Source: Thalassobius sp. I31.1
Lineage (GTDB): Bacteria > Pseudomonadota > Alphaproteobacteria > Rhodobacterales > Rhodobacteraceae
Reading direction: 5' to 3'
NCBI RefSeq assembly: GCF_003031585.1
Contig: NZ_PWAA01000001.1
Span: 55,133-119,132 of the forward strand
Length of the DNA stretch: 64,000 bases
Positions 45,238 to 52,520 of this stretch are shown here, one piece after another. Position numbers and translations under genes: made by a program. The notes under the pieces were generated by a model that was not told the DNA's origin, did no database searches, and saw only the letters and a program-made list of their open reading frames with translations. Position 1 is the first letter of the stretch, and each line of letters starts with the position of its first letter.

Positions 45238-46656
45238 ATGAAGCGTATCAAAACTGACCTTTGTATCATTGGTGCTGGCTCTGGCGGACTGTCAATCGCG
45301 GCAGGTGCCGTACAGATGGGCGCGGATGTTGTCCTGCTGGAAGGCCACAAGATGGGCGGCGATTGCCTGAACTATGGTTGTGTGCCGTCCAAAGCCCTTA
45401 TCGCAGCCGGGAAAGCGGCCCATGCGCTGGAAGCCGGTGAAAAATACGGGGTGGCGAAAGCTGTGCCCCAGATCGACTTCGCGGGGGCAAAAGCCCATGT
45501 GGCGGATGTGATCAAAACCATCGAACCGCATGATTCTGTTGAACGGTTTGAAGGCCTGGGCGTGAATGTCATTCAGGAATACGGTAGCTTCCTGTCCCCA
45601 AAAGAAGTTCAGGCGGGCGATACAGTGATCACAGCACGTCGCTTTGTCATTGCCACCGGGTCATCCCCCCTGGTGCCGCCCATTCCCGGCCTCAAAGATG
45701 TGCCTTACGACACAAATGAAACCATCTTTGAACAACAGGAACGCCCGGATCACCTCTTGATCATCGGCGGTGGCCCGATTGGCATGGAAATGGCCCAGGC
45801 CCATCGTCGCCTGGGATGTCAGGTGACGGTGATTGAAGGCGCCAAAGCCCTGGGTAAAGACGACCCTGAAATGGCAGAGATCGTGCTGGAGAACCTGCGT
45901 GCGGAAGGGATTGAGATTGCAGAAGATGCCCTGGCCGCTGAAATTCGCGGCAAAGCCGGCGCGATTGAGATCGAGGCACAGGATGGCCGTATTTTCAAAG
46001 GCACACATCTGTTGATGGCTGTCGGTCGCAAGCCAAACATTGACAAACTAAACCTTGAAAAAGCAGGGATCAGCACCGAACGTGGTTTGATTAAAGTGGA
46101 CGCAGGCCTGCGTACAGACAACCGCAAAGTCTATGCTGTGGGTGATGTCGCCTCTCCGCTGCAATTCACACATGTGGCAGGTTATCACGCGGGTATTGTC
46201 ATTCGCTCTGCCCTGACCGCCATGCCTGCCAAAGCCCGCACAGATCATATCCCCTGGGCCACTTACACCGATCCGGAACTGGCACAGGTTGGCCTGACCG
46301 AGGCACAAGCGCGTGAAAAGCATGGCGAGAAGCTGGAAGTCCTGCGTTTTAACTTCGAAGGCAATGACCGCCTGATTGCAGAAGGAAAAGCAAAGGGCCT
46401 GATTAAGGTTATGGTCGTAAAAGGAAAACCAGTCGGCGCATCCATCGCCGGACCACAGGCGGGAGAGTTGATCAACACCTGGGCGCTGGTCATCGCAAAT
46501 GGCCTGAAAATCGGGGCCGTGGCAGCCATGGTTGCCCCCTATCCGACAGTGGCGGAGATAAATAAACGCGCTGCAGGTGTTTACTATACGCCCAGATTGT
46601 TCGATTCTACTCTCGTAAAACGCGTAGTAGGCATGATCCAGAAATGGATCCCGTAA
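45238..46656 (+). CDS. FAD-dependent pyridine nucleotide-disulfide oxidoreductase, MerA/Lpd-like
   Basis: A 472-residue two-domain flavoprotein. FAD motif IIGAGSGGLSIAAGA; redox disulfide GGDCLNYGCVPSKA; NAD(P) motif IIGGGPIGMEMAQ; second FAD motif AVGDVAS. The C-terminal His-Glu site of dihydrolipoamide dehydrogenase is not intact: HPTxxE is replaced by YPTVAE, as in mercuric-reductase-like enzymes. There is no N-terminal lipoyl or HMA domain. It stands immediately after the TVP38 gene. Therefore it is probably not the E3 of 2-oxoacid dehydrogenases. Substrate is unknown. Confidence 0.85.
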   Translation: MKRIKTDLCIIGAGSGGLSIAAGAVQMGADVVLLEGHKMGGDCLNYGCVPSKALIAAGKAAHALEAGEKYGVAKAVPQIDFAGAKAHVADVIKTIEPHDSVERFEGLGVNVIQEYGSFLSPKEVQAGDTVITARRFVIATGSSPLVPPIPGLKDVPYDTNETIFEQQERPDHLLIIGGGPIGMEMAQAHRRLGCQVTVIEGAKALGKDDPEMAEIVLENLRAEGIEIAEDALAAEIRGKAGAIEIEAQDGRIFKGTHLLMAVGRKPNIDKLNLEKAGISTERGLIKVDAGLRTDNRKVYAVGDVASPLQFTHVAGYHAGIVIRSALTAMPAKARTDHIPWATYTDPELAQVGLTEAQAREKHGEKLEVLRFNFEGNDRLIAEGKAKGLIKVMVVKGKPVGASIAGPQAGELINTWALVIANGLKIGAVAAMVAPYPTVAEINKRAAGVYYTPRLFDSTLVKRVVGMIQKWIP

Positions 46657-46674
46657 GTGAAATGGCAGGGTAAT

Positions 46675-48057
46675 ATGGGTCTGAACACACTTTCCGGGCG
46701 TTTCCTGATTCTCACAGTCATCTTTGTGATGCTGGCAGAGATCATGATTTTCGTGCCATCCGTCGCCCGTTTCCGGGAAGATTACCTGCTGTTGCGGCTG
46801 GAACGCGCCCAGATTGCGGCGCTTGCGGTCCTTGCAAACGATATGATTGATCCGGAAGTCGAAGCCGAACTGCTGGATTCCGCTGGCGTCTATAACGTTG
46901 TCCTGCGCCGCAACGATTCCAGCCAGCTTGTCCTTTCCTCCCCCATGCCTGCCATGGTCAATGAAAGGTTTGACTTGCGTGATGCCCCCGCCGGCATTCT
47001 GATCCGAGATGCCATAAAGCGTCTGTTTACCCGGGAACCTCAGATTATCACCCTTCTGGGGCAGCCCGTGCGCGAAGGTGGGTTACTGATCGAAGTCACA
47101 ATGGGCACAGGTCCGCTGCGCATGGCTATGATGGATTATGGCCTTAACATCCTGATACTTTCCGCAGTTATTTCGGTGATCACAGCCCTGATGTTGTTTA
47201 TCGCCGTGCGAGGCATGATTGTGATGCCAATCAAACGGGTTGTGGCAACAATGCAGGCCTACGCCCGCGCGCCGGAAGACGCGCGCACCGTGATTATGCC
47301 TGATTCCCGCGTGAAAGAGCTGAACGAAGCTGAAACCGCCCTGCAATCCATGCAAACAGAGATCACCGGGGCCCTTCGCCAGAAAGAACGCCTTGCCCAG
47401 CTTGGCGGCGCAGTTGCGAAGGTCAGCCATGATCTGCGTAATATTCTGACAGTCACACAATTGATGGCCGACCGGATGGAAGGGTCAGCTGACCCAGCCG
47501 TGCAGAAAGCGGCCCCGAAACTGATCAACTCAGTCTCCCGCGCCGTAAATCTCTGCGAAAGTACTCTGGCATTTGGCAAAGCTGAAGAACCAGCCCCGAA
47601 CCTGGAACAAATTCCCCTCGGCCCGCTCGTCGAGGATGTCATCGAGTCGGAAACCCTTTCTGCTGGCGCTGACAGTCTTGTATCAATCAGTGGAACCATC
47701 CCGGAAAATCTTGAAATCCGCGCAGATGCAGAACAATTGCACCGGGTGCTGTCCAACCTTGTACGCAACGCCCGGCAGGCTGTCGCTGCAACGGGCCAGG
47801 CTGGCAGTATCTTTATCACTGGATCCGAAGACGCCACTGAATGGTGCCTGATGGTGCGTGACACAGGCCCCGGCCTGCCCCCCAAAGCACGTGAGAACCT
47901 CTTCACGGCATTTCAGGGCAACGCCCGCAAAGGTGGCACGGGCCTTGGCCTGACCATTTCAGCCGAACTGATCCGCGGTCATGGCGGGCGCCTGGAACTC
48001 TCTGGCAGCGATGAAAACGGCACCTGTTTTGCAGTTCACCTGCCACGAAACATGTAA
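46675..48057 (+). CDS. Orphan sensor histidine kinase with HAMP domain
   Basis: A 460-residue membrane kinase. It has helices at about residues 12-30 and 155-180, a short periplasmic sensor between, a HAMP region, and the HisKA motif VAKVSHDLRNILT. The ATPase region has the N box NLVRNA, G1 DTGPGLP and G2 GTGLGLT. The ATG at 46675 is preferred to a GTG at 46657, because GGCAGGGT precedes it. No response regulator is adjacent; it ends about 100 bases before the tRNA. The signal is unknown. The C-terminal domain is complete. Confidence 0.85.
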   Translation: MGLNTLSGRFLILTVIFVMLAEIMIFVPSVARFREDYLLLRLERAQIAALAVLANDMIDPEVEAELLDSAGVYNVVLRRNDSSQLVLSSPMPAMVNERFDLRDAPAGILIRDAIKRLFTREPQIITLLGQPVREGGLLIEVTMGTGPLRMAMMDYGLNILILSAVISVITALMLFIAVRGMIVMPIKRVVATMQAYARAPEDARTVIMPDSRVKELNEAETALQSMQTEITGALRQKERLAQLGGAVAKVSHDLRNILTVTQLMADRMEGSADPAVQKAAPKLINSVSRAVNLCESTLAFGKAEEPAPNLEQIPLGPLVEDVIESETLSAGADSLVSISGTIPENLEIRADAEQLHRVLSNLVRNARQAVAATGQAGSIFITGSEDATEWCLMVRDTGPGLPPKARENLFTAFQGNARKGGTGLGLTISAELIRGHGGRLELSGSDENGTCFAVHLPRNM

Positions 48058-48161
48058 AACACGCCATTTGGGGTGCCTCAGTAGTGAAATGAATTTCTTC
48101 TGTAAAAAATGCATTTTGCCCCTTGCGGCCCCCGCCACATAAGCTTAAACCCCAACCCAAC

Positions 48162-48238
48162 GGACCGATAGCTCAGCTGGATAGAGTACCTGACTACGAA
48201 TCAGGGGGTCGGGGGTTCGAATCCTCCTCGGTCCGCCA
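48162..48238 (+). tRNA. tRNA-Arg (anticodon ACG)
   Basis: A 77-base cloverleaf: acceptor arm GGACCGA/TCGGTCC; D arm with AGCTCAGCTGGATAGAGT; anticodon stem CCTGA/TCAGG with loop CTACGAA, hence anticodon ACG; T arm with GGTTCGAATCC. The 3' CCA is encoded. ACG is read as ICG after deamination and decodes CGN arginine codons. It marks the left border of a decayed island. Confidence 0.97.
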
Positions 48239-48239
48239 T

Positions 48240-48520
48240 TATCTTCTTTTGGCAAGAAAACCCCTCTACCACCTTGAATGGCAAGGTGGTTTTGGGTGTT
48301 CGAAGTCCTTCATTTCGCGCAAAGGTAATTTGCTCTGCGAAAGCCAGTCTCAGGACGGTGCGTTGGGCGATCAGATTGCCACTTTTCCAGAGTTTCCAAG
48401 GGTTTGACAGGAATTGCAGGGCGTGTTCGAACATTTGCTCGAAGGTATGCAGTGGCTTTCCTTTATTTTGCAGTTTTTCATCCAAGATCAGCTTTTCACG
48501 CTCCATCTTTTCGATGCGTG
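48240..48520 (-). pseudogene. Serine recombinase, C-terminal remnant
   Basis: About 90 codons in minus frame running to the tRNA 3' end resemble the extreme C-terminus of large serine recombinases seen in Rhodobacterales. Typical parts are KPLHTFEQMFEHALQFLSNPWKLWKSG, LRLAFAEQITFARNEG and LRTPKTTLPFKV. No start, resolvase or zinc domain remains. The frame stops about 12 bases beyond the first recognisable codons (near 48525). The last codons read into the tRNA gene, giving the artefact GGFEPPTP. It is a relic of a mobile element at the tRNA. Confidence 0.65.
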
Positions 48521-48601
48521 TAAGCTGACAGATATAATTTCAGTAACCGGAAGAACCCGGATGAATGCGGACAAGGCCGGATAGAGCGTTAAAAATAAGC
48601 T

Positions 48602-49165
48602 TTACAGAAAGGTGTAACAGTTAAATTGGGCCGGTAGCATCGGCCCGCGACGATTTTCAGAATGATCTGCACCGCCATTGCCAAACAGAACAGCTGCAGG
48701 AATTTGCGTGCCAATACCAAATTCTGCGGTCATGCCTTCAGACCCTGAGGTTAGCTGGCTGACACTTGCAAAAGCCTGCATCACCCCAAATTCATATTCA
48801 AGACCAAAAGTAAACTCCGCACCGGAATCAATGTCACCTAACCCTGCCAGATAGACACTATCAGCTTCATCGTGACCGCCATCCAAGCCAGCGCCAAAGC
48901 TCAAGGTCAGATTATCCGTTTGAAAAAAATTAACCCCTATCTCGCCATTCTCAAAATAGATTGTATCCCGCCAAGTGCCGCTGATCATTGGCAAGACGCC
49001 AGCTTTATATTCATCCGAGCCTTCATATTCCGGTGCATACATCACCCCACCACCTAGACGCACGTTCCAGTCTCCCTCGGGTCGGTCTTGCGCGACAAGA
49101 AAAGAAGGGGCTGCGATTGCGACTGCAACAGCGACGGAGCTGCGCCAGAACTGAATGGATTTCAT
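48602..49165 (-). pseudogene. MipA/OmpV family outer membrane protein, 3'-truncated
   Basis: A 187-residue reading frame with a signal peptide (SSVAVAVAIAAPSFLVAQD) and the family N-terminal barrel sequence (WNVRLGGGVMYAPEYEGSDEYKAGVLPMI). It later contains YLAGLGDIDSGAEFTFGLEYEFG. It stops soon after ENRRGP, whereas family members are about 250 residues, so the last strands and the C-terminal phenylalanine are lost. The ribosome site GGGAT is present. It is probably inactive. It lies between the serine recombinase remnant and the two-component genes, same strand. Confidence 0.75.
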
Positions 49166-49245
49166 TGTCTTTTATCCCGTGTTTAATTTGACTGATCCAA
49201 ATTAGATCGGGGATCTACCAAGAGTTTGTCAGAAGTGGCCTGAAT

Positions 49246-49262
49246 TGTAACAAGATGTATCA
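49246..49262. promoter_or_regulatory. Possible OmpR-family direct repeat upstream of mipA-like gene
   Basis: TGTAACA-AGA-TGTATCA: two similar heptamers begin 10 bases apart, the usual spacing of OmpR/PhoB-class sites. The pair sits between the kinase remnant and the mipA-like start, about 80-97 bases before the ATG. The neighbouring response regulator is a candidate binder. This is inference from spacing. Confidence 0.35.
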
Positions 49263-49297
49263 ATGACAGCTTCTTGCCTATGTGTAAGGTTCATCAA

Positions 49298-50655
49298 CTA
49301 GGTCGGCAAAGATACCTGCATCGTGAATTCCCCCTTGATATCAACAGCTAGAATTTCACCACCATGCTGCCGAATAATGCTGCGCGCAATTGCAAGCCCT
49401 AACCCGACATTCCCTTCCCCGGTGGACCTTGCTTCATCCAAGCGGGTGAAAGGCGCAAATACAGTTTCACGCAATTGCACAGGTATACCAGGGCCGCCAT
49501 CGGTGATTGAAATCACAAGATTACCCTCATCCGGCCTGAACATAATTCGTGCGTGTTCGCCATATTGAATGGCGTTACTGGTAAGATTTCGCATCGCCCG
49601 CTTTATGCTAACTGGCTGACATTTATAGTCATACTGCAACAGATCGGTTTCAAAACTGATGGCGACGTGTTCATCAGATAGATCCTCAAGCATAGCAATC
49701 AAATCAATCACGCTAACCGGTTCATTCGCGGCATCTTGTCGTGCGAAACTCAGACAGCTCGCGACCATCGTTTGGAGTTCGTCCAGGCTGTCAATCATTG
49801 CTTCTTTCAGCTGCGTGTCTTCGATGAATTCCGCCCGAAGTCGCAACGATGTAATGGGGGTTTTTAGGTCATGACTGATGGCGGCCAGCATACTAGTCTG
49901 ACCGTCGACAAAACGTTTGATCCGTTCCTGCATTCGTGCAAATGCGGACATGGTCAGAACGACCTCCAATGGGCCTTTGATTGGCAGGTCTGATACAGTT
50001 TCCCCCCGGCCAATCTTTTCCGCCGTCTGCGAAAGTTCCGCGAGTGGACGGGTGATCCGACGCGCGATCAAAGCCACCATCAAGGCCATGCTCAGCATCA
50101 AAGCGCAGGCCAACATAGCTGCCGGAAAAATCAACAATTCGGCCCCGACAAAAGGAAAAGCAATAGCTTGCAACCAAGTACCATCGGGGTAAGGCAGGAA
50201 AATTTCAATCCTTGGACAATCTCCATCCTTTTGTGTGGTTGCGGCCGTCGGCCCCAGGCAGGCTGATTTCGATGTGGAAAACCAAAACTTCAAAAGGTCC
50301 GTAAAAGTGGCTCTTTTATAGAAAACATAGATGTCCAAATCTGGTAAGTGACCATCAATAAAAAAATATCGCGCTGTTCAAGGGTTGAAACAGGAACACC
50401 ACCGGGGGATGGGCTGGCTGCGAAATACACATCCCCCCCGCTGCCCAGCTCAATGGCAAGTTGCCGAAACTCAATGCTGAGGCTGCTTTCGTATACTCTG
50501 TTGACTTGCCTGAGAATGAGATCTTTTTCATCATCTTCTACACGACTGTCGATGAACAAACGCAACCCGACAAACACAATGATCAGCGTTACAAGTAGGG
50601 TTGCTACAGTTGAGAAAATGAATTGCCCTAGGAGGGTGCGCGGAGTTAATCTCAT
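49298..50655 (-). pseudogene. Sensor histidine kinase, split by a frameshift
   Basis: The kinase begins at an ATG at 50655 (MRLTPRTLLGQFIFSTVA), in frame with the response regulator, and runs to about 50360. The rest, with the second helix (LIFPAAMLACALMLSMALM), HAMP, HisKA AAISHDLKTPITS, N box NLTSNA, G1 DGGPGIP and G2 NVGLGLA, lies in another frame down to 49298. The frames join if one T is added to the T7 run at 50360-50366; the joined segment reads RDIFFIDGHLPDLDIYVFYK. The gene is therefore broken in this sequence. A real mutation, phase-variable tract or sequencing error cannot be told apart. Confidence 0.8.
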
Positions 50656-51375
50656 GTTTGAATCACATCGCAGGAAAATATATCCCCCCCCCAAAAAAAC
50701 GGTTTTGATTAATTTGGGGTTTTTGGGATCAACCTCAATTTTTTTGCGCAGCCGACTGACCTGGTTATCGATACTTCGATCAAAGGAAACAGCATCGCGA
50801 CCACTGACATGATCCAGAAGCTGATCCCGAGACAGCACGATGCGCGAATGTGCAAGAAAGGTTGATAGCAATTTAAACTCTGCAGTACTGAGAGCAACCG
50901 GCGCAAATGTCTCCGTCAGATCGATGAGACTGCGACCGCTCAGGTCAAGTTGCCAATTTCCAAACTGAATAAAACCACTTTCTAGTTCAGAATATTGACG
51001 CGGCAGAGCATTGCTACGCCGTAAAACTCCCTTCACCCGCGCCAATAGTTCGCGTGGGTTGAACGGTTTAGTAACATAGTCATCAGCGCCCATTTCCAAT
51101 CCAATGATCTTATCGGTTTCATCGACGACTGCCGTCAGGAATATCGTGGGGATATCATGTGTGACACGAATGCGGCGACAGATTTCCAAGCCTGTTTCAC
51201 CGGGCATCATAATATCCAGAATAATCAGATCAATTCGCGATTTTCTGAGAACTTCATCAGCTTGCAACGCATTCCCGGCAACACTGGTTCGATAGCCGTT
51301 TTTTCGCAAAAACTGGGCAAGCGGTTCTCTGATGCTTTTGTGATCATCTACAACAAGAATATGCTCACTGCCCAT
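50290..51375 (-). CDS. OmpR-family response regulator, reading through into the kinase N-terminus
   Basis: Residues 1-240 form a complete OmpR-type regulator: receiver domain with VVDD, phospho-acceptor LDIMMPG, TAVVDE and TKPF, and a winged-helix domain with FDRSIDNQVSRLRKKIE and GGGYIF. There is no stop at its end. The frame continues LRCDSN into the kinase ATG at 50655 and ends at 50290 after 121 kinase residues. A T7-G9 run at 50684-50699 lies just before the junction. In a shifted frame a stop overlaps the kinase ATG (ATGA), as usual for such pairs. The ATG at 51375 is the family start. Confidence 0.8.
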   Translation of the reverse strand: MGSEHILVVDDHKSIREPLAQFLRKNGYRTSVAGNALQADEVLRKSRIDLIILDIMMPGETGLEICRRIRVTHDIPTIFLTAVVDETDKIIGLEMGADDYVTKPFNPRELLARVKGVLRRSNALPRQYSELESGFIQFGNWQLDLSGRSLIDLTETFAPVALSTAEFKLLSTFLAHSRIVLSRDQLLDHVSGRDAVSFDRSIDNQVSRLRKKIEVDPKNPKLIKTVFLGGGYIFLRCDSNMRLTPRTLLGQFIFSTVATLLVTLIIVFVGLRLFIDSRVEDDEKDLILRQVNRVYESSLSIEFRQLAIELGSGGDVYFAASPSPGGVPVSTLEQRDIFLLMVTYQIWTSMFSIKEPLLRTF

Positions 51376-51521
51376 TGAAGCCGAACCTCCTACACTATGC
51401 ATTATAGCGCAGAGACACACACTCATAAACGTCAAAAGTGTATAATTTTGTCGCAAGCCTAGGTTAGGTTTATGTGTGTCGTGCGCGTTAGCCCACTGCA
51501 ATCAATGGCTGTCGAAATAGG
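51376..51521. other. Upstream region of the response regulator
   Basis: 146 bases with no coding signal on either strand. It probably contains the promoter of the response regulator gene. No clear operator was seen. Confidence 0.3.
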
Positions 51522-51632
51522 CTAAAATTGCTTGACGTCTGGGGCAGAATTAAGTGACGTGACTTTCTGAGTTCCTGAAGCTTTAAGTGCAAAAAGAGTC
51601 AAAGGTTCGTGACGTTCGACAATCTCATGCAT
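51522..51632 (-). CDS. Possible small protein (36 residues) with a strong ribosome site
   Basis: A short frame starts with ATG at 51632, preceded by AAAGGAG at a seven-base spacing, and ends TAG at 51522. The product begins MHEIVERHEPLTLFALKASG and ends DVKQF. No membrane segment or known motif. It may be a genuine small gene or the left-over 5' end of a gene cut during island decay. It lies between the integrase remnant and the response regulator, same strand. Confidence 0.35.
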   Translation of the reverse strand: MHEIVERHEPLTLFALKASGTQKVTSLNSAPDVKQF

Positions 51633-51667
51633 GTGATTTCTCCTTTATATTCAAAGCGTTATTCTTT

Positions 51668-52078
51668 TTAGTTGGAATTTTGCGTTCCCTCGATTGTCCT
51701 GCGAAGATCCGCAGATTTAGAGTAATGAAGCGCCTCAGATTCCGTCTCATGACCCAGAACCGCCATGCGCTGATCAGCCGATGCACCGCTTTCCTTGAAG
51801 ATCGCAGCGCGACCCTTGCGAATGCCGTGCGCCGTTTTTCCTTCTGCCAAACCAGCGGCCCGTGCAGCCTTTGAGAACCAATCTCCGGCGGCTTTCTGAG
51901 AGCGCGGCTTACCGTGTTCGGTGGTCAGGAATGTGTCATGCTTTTCTTCAGCAGCTAAGCACAGAGCAAGATCATCAGTACCCTCAAACCAATCCGGACC
52001 GGCCACGTAAAACGGCACCATCGCGGTGCTGCCTGATTTCTGGCGTTTGTAAGTAAGCCATCCCGCTTCATCCACCAT
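51668..52078 (-). pseudogene. Tyrosine integrase, C-terminal catalytic remnant
   Basis: 136 codons corresponding to the C-terminal part of a phage-type integrase. The core starts VDEAGWLTYKRQKSGSTAMVPF; the catalytic HxxR is in TAHGIRKGRAAIF, the late His in VLGHETESEALHY, and the Tyr nucleophile is probably in HYSKSAD. The N-terminal arm-binding and core-binding domains and the first catalytic Arg are missing. The ATG used by the frame is internal to the family. An inverted repeat ACCTGT-N7-ACAGGT stands directly at the broken end (52081-52099). Confidence 0.8.
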
Positions 52079-52520
52079 TGACCTGTTCAGGCTACAGGTG
52101 TCGCCGATTGCGGCGCAGGTATCCTACTGTGCAAAACCAGTCGCTCTGATGTTGCATACAAGGCATTCAGAGAAATCCTGCACGGATGAGTGATGCGAGA
52201 GCTACACGCGCTGCTGAATAAGTCAGACACCTATGCATATCTTGCGATTGCACTTAGTTGGTCATCCCCTTACATAACACTACTTCAGCGACCTTCATGG
52301 TTCGTCACCAAGGGCAACCTCTCGCTTTAATTGCTACATCAGGGTTCACTTCCAATGCTAAAACGTCACGACGTCACGGTGTACTTCCCGCTGATGGCCC
52401 TGATTGGGTGCTTAGCAATCGATGCCGTGCCCCTGAGATGCCCCACTTTAATGGCCAATTGAAAGTCGGGAATGGATCAGCAGAGCATATGCGCGTCTCT
52501 GCTGATCCCGGTTTTTTCAT
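52079..52520. other. Non-coding stretch at the right end of the island
   Basis: 442 bases with no convincing gene. It holds an inverted repeat ACCTGT/ACAGGT at 52081-52099 beside the truncated integrase and a long hairpin at its right end. An open frame at 52258-52542 starts at TTG, has no ribosome site and no recognisable product. Confidence 0.5.
52474..52508 (+). terminator. Strong hairpin with T tract, rightward
   Basis: GGATCAGCAGAG / CTCTGCTGATCC, a perfect 12-base stem with an 11-base loop, followed on the plus strand by CGGTTTTTT. It may also end the BCCT gene, which reads leftwards into it, but the T tract fits only the rightward direction. Confidence 0.65.

Noticed and set aside
45238..46656. 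Dihydrolipoamide dehydrogenase (lpd) of a 2-oxoacid dehydrogenase complex
   Set aside because: No E1 or E2 gene is nearby and the C-terminal catalytic His is replaced by Tyr.
48201..48240. C-terminal GGFEPPTP peptide of the recombinase frame
   Set aside because: These residues come from reading the tRNA-Arg gene in reverse and are a known type of annotation artefact; the pseudogene is ended at the tRNA border.
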